Positions 14,106-22,525 of a stretch of DNA of 37,619 nt are shown piece after piece; the first letter of the stretch is position 1, and each line of letters opens with the position of its first letter. The notes below the pieces were generated by a model. That model had not been told where the DNA came from. It made no database searches and saw only the letters and a list, made by a program, of their open reading frames with translations. The translations under genes were made by a program, and so were the position numbers. Origin of the DNA: Rhodospirillales bacterium (GTDB lineage: Bacteria; Pseudomonadota; Alphaproteobacteria; Rhodospirillales; Casp-alpha2); NCBI GenBank assembly GCA_021775105.1, contig JAJFIJ010000107.1, forward strand, positions 1-37,619. Direction: 5' to 3'.

Positions 14106-14135
14106 TTGCGTGAAGGAGTCCAAAGGCGCTAGATT
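14106..14135 (+). promoter_or_regulatory. Candidate sigma-70 promoter of the tRNA-Arg gene
   Basis: TTGCGT (14106-14111) and TAGATT (14130-14135) are separated by 18 nt. The -10 element ends 22 nt before the tRNA, giving a short leader. Position and hexamers fit, but no conserved discriminator was tested. Confidence 0.4.
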
Positions 14136-14157
14136 GCGCCCGCTCACCACAACCGAC

Positions 14158-14234
<77 letters not shown>

Positions 14235-14301
14235 GGTTTTCTAACATTTTGGTCCTTTTTAGTAATGCGCCGCCACCACATTGAGGCGCGTGCGGTGTCT
14301 T

Positions 14302-14326
14302 CCCGCCGGGGCGTTCCGGCGGGTTT
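14302..14326 (+). terminator. Rho-independent terminator after tRNA-Arg
   Basis: CCCGCCGG (14302-14309) and CCGGCGGG (14316-14323) form a perfect 8-bp GC-rich stem with a 6-nt loop, followed by TTT. It lies 68 nt past the tRNA. The T tract is short but the stem is strong. Confidence 0.6.
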
Positions 14327-14381
14327 GCAGGTTTGTTCTTTTGAAGAATAATTTACTTTCCGGTGCGCTGGCGGTGAAAGG

Positions 14382-14420
14382 TGTTACCCATGTTCCCGGT
14401 CTGAAATGTTACCTATGTTT
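14382..14420. repeat. Tandem TGTTACCYATGTTY repeat, possible insertion-sequence end relic
   Basis: TGTTACCCATGTTC (14382-14395) and TGTTACCTATGTTT (14407-14420) are near-identical 14-mers 25 nt apart. Paired TGTTACCYATG repeats are, in my recollection, seen near ends of some integrase-core (IS481-like) elements. No transposase fragment is visible nearby, so this would be a bare relic. Confidence 0.35.
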
Positions 14421-14496
14421 ATGGTTGCTCATGGTGTCTTTTTCCGACATCTTCGGATTACCCCCATACCTTGACCGTACTATGGGATTTCGCCGA

Positions 14497-14691
14497 TCAG
14501 GACGCTTTGCGGATTTTTGTCGGGGGCTGGTGACCGGGGACGGTGGTCGGGGTCTGGTCCGGAGTCGGGGCCTCTGTCGGCGTGAGGCGGGGGCGCGCCA
14601 CACCTTCACGTTTCCTCTGCTCATATTCACGCATGAGATCGTGCAGGCTGTGTATATCCCGGTCTTTGTTCAGGTAGGGGCTGTTTTTCAT
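14497..14691 (-). CDS. Possible 64-residue hypothetical protein
   Basis: From the ATG at 14691 the frame reads MKNSPYLNKDRDIHSLHDLMREYEQ and then a Pro/Thr-rich tail. The first half is charged and helix-prone and reads like real coding. The track start (14733) is a TTG without support. The ribosome site is weak (GGGA, 4 nt away). It is not recognised as any family and could be spurious. It is the only candidate gene in the 610-nt stretch between the tRNA and the IlvD-type gene. The rest holds the tRNA terminator, the TGTTACC repeats and an inverted repeat. Confidence 0.3.
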   Translation of the reverse strand: MKNSPYLNKDRDIHSLHDLMREYEQRKREGVARPRLTPTEAPTPDQTPTTVPGHQPPTKIRKAS

Positions 14692-14772
14692 GGTCCCAGA
14701 ATAACCGCCTGAGATTAACAGACCGTCAATCAAACTGGTTAACAGACGCTAACGATAAACATAATTTTATCG

Positions 14773-14824
14773 GCTTTTATCGACATTTCGGCGGCAAAAC
14801 AGGCAGTCAAAGGCCGATAAAAGC
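14773..14824 (-). terminator. Inverted repeat downstream of the dehydratase operon, possible terminator
   Basis: GCTTTTATCG (14773-14782) and CGATAAAAGC (14815-14824) are perfect 10-nt complements around a 32-nt loop, about 20 nt past the stop of the leftward dehydratase gene. A second TTTTATCG copy at 14765 allows an alternative pairing. The stem is AT-rich and the loop large, so this is not a textbook terminator. Confidence 0.35.
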
Positions 14825-14844
14825 ACACGTTTCCCCGGAACGCC

Positions 14845-16569
14845 TTATGAACGTTTGGGCACTTTCCGGGTCATGTCCGGCCTTGAAAAGGCAAAATCGG
14901 TGCCGTGTTCGGCTTGCAGGATATTTTCATGGAACAGGCGGGCGTAACCGGTGGCTGCCGGATCAATCGTCAGCGTCGGGGTTTCTGACTGGCGACGCTT
15001 GAGTTCGGCCTCTTCGACATTGAGGCGGAGCAAGCGGGCGGGCACATCAAGGGTGATGCTGTCGCCGTCGCGGACCAGACCGAGCGGACCGCCGATCGCC
15101 GATTCCGGGCTGACGTGCAGGACAATGGTGCCGGACGCGGTGCCGCTCATGCGACCGTCGGAAATGCGCACCATGTCCCGGACCCCCTGTCGGGCCAGTT
15201 TTCCGGGAATCGGGATCAGTCCGGCTTCCGGCATGCCGGGCGCGCCGCGCGGGCCAATGTTCTGCAGGACGAGGATATCGTCCGCGGTGACATCGAGATC
15301 GGGATCATCCATGCGGTTGGCGAGGTCCTCCAGTGAGGTAAAAACCACGGCGCGACCGGTATGGGTCATCAGCTCCGGCGACGCGGCGGATTGTTTGATG
15401 ATCGCGCCATTGGGGGCGAGATTGCCCCCGAGAAAGGCAATGCCGCCTTCGCCATAAACCGGATCGTTGATCGGGCGGACAACATCCTGCGGCCACGGGT
15501 CGGGCATGACGCCGAGATTTTCGCCGAGCGTTTTGCCGTTGATCGTCATCTCATCCAGATGCAGCATACCCCGCAATTCATGCATCACGCGCGGCAGACC
15601 CCCGGCGCGGTGCAGGTCATCCATGTAGTGCTGGCCCGACGGTTTCAGGTTGACCAGCACTGGCGTGGTCCAGCCCATCTGATCGAACGCTTCGAGATCG
15701 ACATCGATACCGAGCCGCCCGGCCATGGCGGTCAGATGGATGATCGCGTTGGTCGAGCCGCCGATCGCCAGCAGCACCCTGAGCGCATTCTCGAACGCCT
15801 TCGGGGTCATGATCCGGTCGGGCGTCAGTTGTTTGACGGCGATGTCGACGGCAACCTCGCCGGTGCGTTCGGCGATGCGGCGGCGTTCGGCGAGCACGGC
15901 GGGGGCACTGGCCCCGTTCGGCACCATTAGCCCCAGCGCCTCGACCAGGCACGCCATGGTGCTGGCCGTGCCCATCACGCCACAGGTGCCGACCGACGGC
16001 ACCAACTGGTCGTTGACCTCGCTGATTTCCTGATCATCAATTTCGCCACCCCGGTAATTGGCCCAGAAGCGACGGCAATCGGTGCAGGCGCCGACCCGCT
16101 CGCCGCGATGCGAACTTGACAGCATCGGCCCGGTGACCAGCTGGATCGCCGGCACACCGGCACTGGCGGCCCCCATAATCTGCGCCGGCACGGTCTTGTC
16201 GCAACCGCCGATCAGGACCACCGAATCCATCGGCTGGGCGCGGATCATTTCTTCCGTATCCATCGCCATCAGGTTGCGCAGATACATGCTGGTCGGGTAC
16301 GCGAAACTTTCATGCAGCGAAATCGTCGGGAAATCAATCGGCAGGCCGCCCGCCAGCATGACACCACGTTTGACCGCCTCGATCAGGTCGGGGATGTTGC
16401 CGTGGCAGGCATTATATCCGCTGTAGGTATTGGCGATGCCGATGATCGGCCGCGACAGGGCATCATCGGACAGGCCAAGCCCCTTGATGAAGGCTTTGCG
16501 GATGAACATCGAGAACCCGGCGTCACCATAGTTGGTCAGCCCGCGGCCCATACCCTTTTTGTCGTTCAT
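14845..16569 (-). CDS. IlvD/Edd family dehydratase (dihydroxy-acid or sugar-acid dehydratase), copy 1
   Basis: This is an Fe-S-dependent dehydratase converting 2,3-dihydroxy acids or aldonates to 2-keto-3-deoxy acids (574 residues, normal). The three cluster cysteines appear in SGYNACHGNIPD, IGGCDKTVPAQ and VGTCGVMGTASTM, and the active-site region GRMSGTASG lies near residue 480. In this superfamily, IlvD acts in valine/isoleucine synthesis while relatives act on L-arabonate, D-xylonate or gluconate. The tandem paralog and neighbouring aldolase and FAH genes favour sugar-acid catabolism. It follows the second dehydratase by 24 nt on the same strand. The substrate is unassigned. Confidence 0.9.
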   Translation of the reverse strand: MNDKKGMGRGLTNYGDAGFSMFIRKAFIKGLGLSDDALSRPIIGIANTYSGYNACHGNIPDLIEAVKRGVMLAGGLPIDFPTISLHESFAYPTSMYLRNLMAMDTEEMIRAQPMDSVVLIGGCDKTVPAQIMGAASAGVPAIQLVTGPMLSSSHRGERVGACTDCRRFWANYRGGEIDDQEISEVNDQLVPSVGTCGVMGTASTMACLVEALGLMVPNGASAPAVLAERRRIAERTGEVAVDIAVKQLTPDRIMTPKAFENALRVLLAIGGSTNAIIHLTAMAGRLGIDVDLEAFDQMGWTTPVLVNLKPSGQHYMDDLHRAGGLPRVMHELRGMLHLDEMTINGKTLGENLGVMPDPWPQDVVRPINDPVYGEGGIAFLGGNLAPNGAIIKQSAASPELMTHTGRAVVFTSLEDLANRMDDPDLDVTADDILVLQNIGPRGAPGMPEAGLIPIPGKLARQGVRDMVRISDGRMSGTASGTIVLHVSPESAIGGPLGLVRDGDSITLDVPARLLRLNVEEAELKRRQSETPTLTIDPAATGYARLFHENILQAEHGTDFAFSRPDMTRKVPKRS

Positions 16570-16593
16570 GCGTTTGCCCTGTCCGCTTTCAGC

Positions 16594-18330
16594 TTAATAG
16601 ATATCCGGTTCCCCGACCGGCGCGCCAAACGCGGTTTCGAGAAAATCGAAATCACAGCCGTCCGACGCCTGGGTGATGTGTTTTGAGAACATGTGGCCGT
16701 ATCCGCGCTCAAAACGGGGCGGCGGGGCGGTCCAGTCGGCTTTGCGTTTCGCCAGTTCGGCGTCATCGACATCAAGCTGCAGCAACCGGTTTTCAACGTC
16801 GACGATGATCATGTCACCGTTCCTGACCAGGGCCAGCGGTCCGCCGATGTAGGATTCCGGTGAGACATGAAGAGCGCAGGCACCGTAACTGGTACCACTC
16901 ATGCGCGCATCGGATATCCGCATCATGTCGCGCACGCCCTGTTTGACCAGCTTGACCGGGATCGGCAGCATGCCCCATTCGGGCATGCCGGGTCCGCCCA
17001 TGGGACCCGCGTTGCGGAGAATCAGGATGTGATCGGCCGTGACATCAAGGTTTTCGTCATCAACCGCCGCCTTCATCGACGGGTAGTCATCAAACACCAT
17101 CGCCGGGCCACTATGTTGGAGGAACCGCCCGTCCATGGCCGAAACTTTCATGACACAGCCGTCGGGTGCGAGATTACCCTTCAGCACAGCCAGCGCGCCG
17201 GTCGCATAAATCGGATTGTCGAGCGGGCGAATGACGTCATCGTTATAGACTTCGGCATCGGCAATATTGTCGCCGATGGTTTTGCCGGTGACAGTCATAC
17301 AGCCCAGATCAAGATGGCCCTCAATCCGTTTCAGCATGGCCTTGAGGCCACCGGCGAAATAGAAGTCCTCCATCAGCCATTTGTCACCATTGGGACGGAT
17401 GTTAGCGATCACCGGCACGTCCCGGCTGATTTTCTCGAAGTCATCGAGACTGATATCGAACCCGGCGCGCCGCCCGAGAGCGACGACATGAACGATGGCA
17501 TTGGTAGAGCACCCCATCGCCATGGCCGCAGCGATGGCATTTTCGAACGATGCCCGGCTCAGGACTTTTGCCGGTGTCAGGTCTTCCCAGACCATATCGA
17601 CAATGCGCCGACCGGTTGAGGAGGCAAGGCGGATATGGTTGGAGTCGGGGGCCAGAATGGAAGCGCCGCCCGGCAGGATGAAACCCATCGCCTCGGCGAT
17701 CGAGGTCATGGTGCTGGCTGTGCCCATGGTCATGCAATGACCGTAAGACCGGGCGATGCCCTGCTCGACCTCGGACCAGTCCTGTTCGCTGATATTCCCG
17801 GCGCGCCGTTCGTCCCAGTATTTCCAGGAATCCGATCCGCTGCCCAGCGACTTGCCCTTCCAGTTGCCGCGCAACATCGGTCCGGCGGGAAAGAAGATCG
17901 ACGGAAGGTTGGCACTGATTGCGCCCATCAGCAGGCCGGGCGTGGTTTTGTCACAGCCGCCCATCAGGACAACACCATCCAGCGGATGCGAACGGATCAG
18001 TTCTTCGGATTCCATGGCGAGGAAGTTTCGATACAGCATGGTCGTCGGCTTGACGAACTGTTCCGCCAATGACATGGCCGGAAGCTCGATCGGGAATCCG
18101 CCCGCTTGCAGGACCCCGCGCTTGATGTGCTCGACCCGGTCCTTGAAGTGCACATGACAGGGATTGATGTCGGACCAGGTATTGAGAATTCCGATCACCG
18201 GCTTGCCTGTCCAGTCTTCGGCATCATATCCCATCTGCATGGCACGCGAGCGATGGCCGAAGGACCGCAAATCGTCAGCCTCGAACCAGCGCTGACTTCT
18301 CAATTGTTTTGGCTGCTCATCTGTGCTCAA
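16594..18330 (-). CDS. IlvD/Edd family dehydratase (L-arabonate dehydratase-like), copy 2
   Basis: This second Fe-S dehydratase (578 residues) is clearly diverged from copy 1. The cluster cysteines are in NTWSDINPCHVHFKDR, MGGCDKTTPGLLMG and SYGHCMTMGTASTM. RMSGTSYGACALHVSPES lies near residue 500. The opening LRSQRWFEADDLRSFGHRSR and NTWSDINPCH resemble aldonate dehydratases (L-arabonate, D-xylonate, galactonate group) more than biosynthetic IlvD. The start is TTG, with GGGGG about 8 nt upstream. No in-frame ATG fits. It is first of the two-gene leftward operon, divergent from the RraA-type gene across 60 nt. Confidence 0.88.
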   Translation of the reverse strand: MSTDEQPKQLRSQRWFEADDLRSFGHRSRAMQMGYDAEDWTGKPVIGILNTWSDINPCHVHFKDRVEHIKRGVLQAGGFPIELPAMSLAEQFVKPTTMLYRNFLAMESEELIRSHPLDGVVLMGGCDKTTPGLLMGAISANLPSIFFPAGPMLRGNWKGKSLGSGSDSWKYWDERRAGNISEQDWSEVEQGIARSYGHCMTMGTASTMTSIAEAMGFILPGGASILAPDSNHIRLASSTGRRIVDMVWEDLTPAKVLSRASFENAIAAAMAMGCSTNAIVHVVALGRRAGFDISLDDFEKISRDVPVIANIRPNGDKWLMEDFYFAGGLKAMLKRIEGHLDLGCMTVTGKTIGDNIADAEVYNDDVIRPLDNPIYATGALAVLKGNLAPDGCVMKVSAMDGRFLQHSGPAMVFDDYPSMKAAVDDENLDVTADHILILRNAGPMGGPGMPEWGMLPIPVKLVKQGVRDMMRISDARMSGTSYGACALHVSPESYIGGPLALVRNGDMIIVDVENRLLQLDVDDAELAKRKADWTAPPPRFERGYGHMFSKHITQASDGCDFDFLETAFGAPVGEPDIY

Positions 18331-18390
18331 TTTTGGCCCCCATTACTTTAAGTGCATTTTGCCTCATTACAGAATTAAGGAAACCCATAA

Positions 18391-19092
18391 ATGTCAGAAC
18401 TGACGCGAGACGACCTTGATGCCCTGACCCAATGGGATACGCCGACGATTTGCAACGCGCTCGAAATCACCAATCCCGAGCGGCGAGGGTCAGGTTTCAC
18501 CATTGAGCCGCTGGTCTGTCTGGATCCGGGCCTCAAACCGATCATCGGTTATGCCCGCACCGCCATGATCCGGGCGGCCGCACCGCCAGCCAATACATCA
18601 GGAAAGGGGTCTGGGGAACGTGTCCCTTATTATGAATATGTGGCAAGCGGAGAAGAACCCAAGATTATCGTCATTCAGGATATCGACCCAAAACCGGGCG
18701 TTGGCGCCTTCTGGGGCGAGGTTCATACCGCCGTGCACAAGGGGCTTGGTGCACACGGTGCAATTACCAACGGCAGTTTCCGTGACCTGCCCGACAGCGC
18801 ACCGGGGTTTCAACTGCTGGGCGGGATGGTCGGTCCCAGCCATGCCCATGTTCATGTGGTTGACTTCAATGTCCCCGTCAACGTGCATGGCATGGCTGTC
18901 CAGCATGACGACATCATCCACGCCGATCAGCACGGTGCGGTAATCGTGCCGGTTGATGCCGTTCGCCGGATTCCCGATGCCGTCGACCTGATCACCAGGA
19001 AGGAAGCAAAAATACTGGATGCGGCAAGAAAGCCTGATTTCAGTATCGACACACTTAAGGAAGCACTTTCCGAGATGAGTGAAATTCATTGA
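18391..19092 (+). CDS. RraA / HMG-CHA aldolase family protein
   Basis: This 233-residue protein belongs to the family that includes 4-hydroxy-4-methyl-2-oxoglutarate aldolase, oxaloacetate decarboxylases and RNase E regulator RraA. The core [22 protein letters not shown] is followed by the Arg-Asp pair in FRDLPDS that binds substrate and Mg2+. [25 protein letters not shown] is the conserved C-terminal half. The longer N-terminal and C-terminal parts fit the catabolic aldolases better than RraA (about 160 residues). AAGGAAA lies 8 nt upstream of the ATG. It is divergent from the sugar-acid dehydratases and overlaps the permease, so it is likely part of the same catabolic route. Reaction is inferred. 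Confidence 0.85.
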   Translation: MSELTRDDLDALTQWDTPTICNALEITNPERRGSGFTIEPLVCLDPGLKPIIGYARTAMIRAAAPPANTSGKGSGERVPYYEYVASGEEPKIIVIQDIDPKPGVGAFWGEVHTAVHKGLGAHGAITNGSFRDLPDSAPGFQLLGGMVGPSHAHVHVVDFNVPVNVHGMAVQHDDIIHADQHGAVIVPVDAVRRIPDAVDLITRKEAKILDAARKPDFSIDTLKEALSEMSEIH

Positions 19093-20147
19093 CCGATCAT
19101 CCTGCCGGTATAGGGTTTTTCGAGAAATGGCTGTCGCTGTGGGTTGCACTTTGCATATCAGTCGGCCTGATCCTCGGAAACCTTGCTCCCGGATTGTTTG
19201 AAATGCTTGCCGGGTGGGAGGTCGCTTCGGTAAATCTGGTTGTCGCCATACTGATCTGGGCAATGGTTTATCCGATGATGGTCAACGTCGATTTCGCCAG
19301 CCTCAAACACATCGGCGACCGACCCAAGGGACTGGTCGTCACCATTATTGTTAACTGGCTGATCAAGCCGTTCACCATGGCCGGGCTTGGGGTGCTGTTC
19401 TTCGAAGTTCTGTTCGCCGATCTGATTGCACCGGCAGATGCCCAGCAATACATCGCCGGGCTGATCCTGCTCGGCGCGGCACCGTGCACGGCGATGGTTT
19501 TCGTCTGGTCACAGTTGACGCGGGGAGATGCGACCTACACGCTGGTTCAGGTGTCGGTCAACGACATCATTATGGTCTTTGCCTTTGCCCCTATCGTTGC
19601 CTTGCTGCTCGGCGTGACCGATATCGCCGTGCCCTGGGAAACCCTGCTGTTGTCAGTTGTTCTTTACGTCGTTATTCCGTTGGCGGCGGGCTGGTTGACG
19701 CGCCGTCAGTTGGTCAGTCATGCCGAAAAAGGCATTTCCGGTGAAAAGGCCGTCGAGCGGTTTACCGCGGCAATCAAACCGGTGTCGATTATCGGCCTGC
19801 TGACAACCGTTGTTCTGCTGTTCGGTTTTCAGGGCAAGATCATAATTGAGCAGCCGTTTCTGATCGGTCTCATCGCCATCCCCCTGATCATTCAATCCTA
19901 TGGAATTTTCGTGATTGCCTATGGTGCCGCCTGGGCCTGGAAAATTCCCTTCAATGTTGCAGCTCCCTGCGCACTGATTGGCACATCGAACTTTTTCGAA
20001 CTGGCCGTCGCTGTCGCAATCAGTCTGTTTGGACTGGAATCCGGCGCCGCCCTGACCACCGTTGTCGGTGTGCTGGTTGAGGTGCCGGTGATGCTGTCGC
20101 TTGTCGCCTTCGCAAACCGGACCAAATACCTGTTTGCCGGAAATTGA
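19089..20147 (+). CDS. ACR3-type (arsenite / BASS superfamily) permease
   Basis: This inner-membrane transporter of about ten segments has 352 residues. Features are [31 protein letters not shown], the conserved cysteine in [20 protein letters not shown] and [20 protein letters not shown] near the end, all strongly ACR3-like. ACR3 proteins expel arsenite in exchange for protons. No arsR, arsC or arsH is present. The gene instead overlaps an RraA-type aldolase (TTGA: TTG start inside the stop), so a role with organic-acid metabolism is possible. I accept the TTG start because of this coupling and the short distance to WLSLWVALC. No in-frame ATG lies near enough. Confidence 0.85.
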   Translation: MTDHPAGIGFFEKWLSLWVALCISVGLILGNLAPGLFEMLAGWEVASVNLVVAILIWAMVYPMMVNVDFASLKHIGDRPKGLVVTIIVNWLIKPFTMAGLGVLFFEVLFADLIAPADAQQYIAGLILLGAAPCTAMVFVWSQLTRGDATYTLVQVSVNDIIMVFAFAPIVALLLGVTDIAVPWETLLLSVVLYVVIPLAAGWLTRRQLVSHAEKGISGEKAVERFTAAIKPVSIIGLLTTVVLLFGFQGKIIIEQPFLIGLIAIPLIIQSYGIFVIAYGAAWAWKIPFNVAAPCALIGTSNFFELAVAVAISLFGLESGAALTTVVGVLVEVPVMLSLVAFANRTKYLFAGN

Positions 20148-20246
20148 TTTACACCTGTTCACCTGACCTTTCGGTTTGGCGCTGGAAAATCGCTCAAGTC
20201 CCCGTTAAATTCAGGTTCAGGGACGTTTAATTCGGGATTCAGATTT

Positions 20247-21083
20247 ATGGATGAAATGCAAAGAACAACGGAAGAAGCCATACGCATGGCGACTGAAGTC
20301 ATGACCACTTATGGCCTTGATGTGATTGGTGCAATTGTCATTCTTGTCATTGGCTGGATGGCAGCAGGATGGGGGAAGCGTGTCACAACGCTGGGCCTCA
20401 ACAAGACCGACAAGGTTGACGCCCTGATCACCGGTTTTGTGGCTAACGGTGTACGCTACGCGATCCTCATTTTTACCGGCATTGCCGTCCTTGAGCGTTT
20501 CGGGGTCGAGACGACAAGTTTTGTTGCTGTCCTTGGTGCCATGGGTCTGGCCATTGGCCTCGCCATGCAGGGCGCACTCAGCAATGTCGCCGCCGGGGTT
20601 ATGATCCTGATGTTCCGCCCGTTCAAGGTTGGCGACTTCATCGAAGGCGGTGGAATTTCCGGGACCGTCAAAACCGTTTCCCTGTTTCTGACTTATATGA
20701 ACACACCGGACAACGTTGAGATCATCTTGCCCAACAGCCAGCTCTGGAATGCGGCCATTCGAAACTACAGTTTCAATGACACGCGCCGCCTCGATCTGCT
20801 GTTCGGGATTGGTTATGACGATGATATCGACAAGGCCATCAAGATTATCAACGATATCATTGTCTCCGATGACCGTTGCCATTCTGATCCGGAACCGGTG
20901 GTCGTGGTCGGCAATCTTGGCGACAGCTCGGTCGATCTGATTGTCCGTGTCTGGTGCAAATCCGGAGATTACTGGGCCCTGAAATGGGACATGCTGAAGA
21001 CCGTCAAGCAGACTTTCGACAAGAAAGAAATATCAATCCCCTACCCGCAACGCGACGTGCATCTCATTCAGTACGACGGCTGA
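20247..21083 (+). CDS. Small-conductance mechanosensitive channel (MscS family)
   Basis: This inner-membrane tension-gated channel releases solutes on osmotic downshock. It has three membrane helices: about 28-46 (VIGAIVILVIGWMAAGW), 66-90 and the pore-lining TM3 around 92-125 with the Gly/Ala pattern LGAMGLAIGLAMQGALSNVAAG and then MILMFRPFKVGDFIEGGG. The beta domain and cytoplasmic alpha/beta region follow. At 278 residues it equals E. coli MscS size. It stands alone, 99 nt after the permease gene, and is convergent with yjbQ. Ribosome site is weak. Confidence 0.93.
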   Translation: MDEMQRTTEEAIRMATEVMTTYGLDVIGAIVILVIGWMAAGWGKRVTTLGLNKTDKVDALITGFVANGVRYAILIFTGIAVLERFGVETTSFVAVLGAMGLAIGLAMQGALSNVAAGVMILMFRPFKVGDFIEGGGISGTVKTVSLFLTYMNTPDNVEIILPNSQLWNAAIRNYSFNDTRRLDLLFGIGYDDDIDKAIKIINDIIVSDDRCHSDPEPVVVVGNLGDSSVDLIVRVWCKSGDYWALKWDMLKTVKQTFDKKEISIPYPQRDVHLIQYDG

Positions 21084-21094
21084 ACCTGACCTTC

Positions 21095-21514
21095 TCAGTC
21101 CCCCATCAGGTGCAAATGAACCGTGCGCCGATGGGGGCGGGACCGGTGTTCGAACAGATAAATTCCCTGCCAGATCCCAAGCACCGGACGTCCGTCTGCG
21201 ACCGGAATATTCAGCGATACATCGGTCAGCGCCGAACGGATATGGGCAGGCATGTCATCCGCCCCTTCGGATGTGTGGCGATACAGTGACGGGTCTTCGC
21301 GAACAAGAGTTTTGAAGAAGTTTTGCAGATCGCGGAGAACATCCGGATCGGCATTCTCCTGAATTGTCAGGGATGCTGAGGTGTGTTGACAGAACAGCGT
21401 CAGCATGCCGGCACGGATGTCAGTGCCACCAACCCAGCGACAAACATCATTGGTGAAATCGGTCAGACCCTGACCTGACGTTTCGATGGCAATCTCTGTG
21501 TGCTGCTGAATCAA
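21095..21514 (-). CDS. YjbQ/UPF0047 family protein (secondary thiamine-phosphate synthase type)
   Basis: This small cytoplasmic beta-rich enzyme has 139 residues. Motifs are LTLFCQHTSASLTIQENADPDV, the histidine pair region in DDMPAHIRSAL and GTWQGIYLFEHR-like LGIWQGIYLFEHRSRPHRR at the end. Members show weak thiamine-phosphate synthase activity; the true role is unsettled. The start is TTG, with AGAGGG 7 nt upstream. It is convergent with mscS, 11 nt apart. Confidence 0.92.
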   Translation of the reverse strand: MIQQHTEIAIETSGQGLTDFTNDVCRWVGGTDIRAGMLTLFCQHTSASLTIQENADPDVLRDLQNFFKTLVREDPSLYRHTSEGADDMPAHIRSALTDVSLNIPVADGRPVLGIWQGIYLFEHRSRPHRRTVHLHLMGD

Positions 21515-21605
21515 GCGATACCCTCTCGTTTGGTGATGACTTCATCTTAGGCCAATCCTGTTAGACCCGTCTTGCAATTAAATCACCCGGTTGGTACATA
21601 TAGTC

Positions 21606-22052
21606 ATGCTCGAACAAAACATGAACAACAGTGCGACTCGGGACATAACCCGTGGTGTTTGCCGATTGCTGGGCAGTATGGGGTATTGCGTCCTTCGTGA
21701 GTTCAGATTGACGTCCGGACGGCGGGTCGATGTCGCTGGCTTGAACCGCTCCGGAAAATTTATTGTCGCCGAAGTTAAATCCTCTCTGGAGGATTTCAGA
21801 AGTGATGGAAAGTGGCCGGATTATCTGGATTTTTGTGACGCCTTTTATTTTGCCGTCAATCCTGATTTTCCGAAAGACATCCTGCCCGCTGAGCACGGCT
21901 TGATCATCTCCGATGCCTATAGCGCCATCATACATAAAGAAGGTCTGGCATTATCCATGAACGGGCAGCGCCGCCGTGCCCAGACGCTCAGGTTTGCCAG
22001 AACGGCGGCGGATCGTTTGCAGAATTTGATTGATCCCGGACAATCAACCTGA
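21606..22052 (+). CDS. mmcB: MmcB family DNA repair protein
   Basis: This alphaproteobacterial PD-(D/E)XK-type nuclease family is named for a Caulobacter protein linked to ImuB/DnaE2-dependent mutagenic repair. Signature stretches are ITRGVCRLLGSMGYCVLREF, GRRVDVAGL with the Asp, FIVAEVKSSLEDFRSD with the Glu-x-Lys pair and KWPDYLDFCDAFYFAVN. I start at the ATG at 21606 (148 residues) rather than the TTG at 21591. Its last 9 nt overlap the convergent hypothetical gene. No imuA/imuB/dnaE2 in this window. Function is by family membership. Confidence 0.9.
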   Translation: MLEQNMNNSATRDITRGVCRLLGSMGYCVLREFRLTSGRRVDVAGLNRSGKFIVAEVKSSLEDFRSDGKWPDYLDFCDAFYFAVNPDFPKDILPAEHGLIISDAYSAIIHKEGLALSMNGQRRRAQTLRFARTAADRLQNLIDPGQST

Positions 22053-22439
22053 TCGGCGTTCGCCATCTTTGGATCGTTTTGCCAGATATTCCTGCGCTTT
22101 TTCAATGCGGTCCTGCTTGATCGTACGCAGAAAATCACCAACCGCATCACGCATCCCTGCAACTTCTTCTTCGGTAAACGTATTGCCTTCCGAATCCGGA
22201 AGAATTGCTTCCAGATCAATAATGAATTTCATAACGGTCATGGCGTCATCATCACGGGTAAACAACTGCTGAACGACGACGGTTGCACAGTCCTTCAGGG
22301 TTCCCGGTGTATGCGCGCTACGGATCAGGACGATAAACCCCATCTTTGAATCTTCAAAGACACTTTCCCAGTCTGTCACCCCGTCGGCTGTTTGGGGCCA
22401 TGGGCTATGGTATTCTTCATCCATTGCGGAACCGTACAT
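22044..22439 (-). CDS. Hypothetical 131-residue protein
   Basis: I do not recognise this protein. It is acidic and soluble with no signal or membrane segment: a short strand-rich N-terminal half (WESVFEDSKMGFIVLIRSA), a central TVMKFIIDLEAIL stretch and a charged helical end (VGDFLRTIKQDRIEKAQEYLAKRSKDGERR). Coding is supported by composition and by its fit between neighbours: it overlaps convergent mmcB by 9 nt and has its own 86-nt upstream spacer. An alternative ATG lies 5 codons in. It may be a small conserved alphaproteobacterial protein. Confidence 0.7.
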   Translation of the reverse strand: MYGSAMDEEYHSPWPQTADGVTDWESVFEDSKMGFIVLIRSAHTPGTLKDCATVVVQQLFTRDDDAMTVMKFIIDLEAILPDSEGNTFTEEEVAGMRDAVGDFLRTIKQDRIEKAQEYLAKRSKDGERRSG

Positions 22440-22525
22440 TCCTGTTGGTGCATCTCATCGAAGGCGCAAACAGACACGCCGCTCAAGAATCGCACCAACC
22501 TAGCGCAAATACCTATAAGGAAAGG

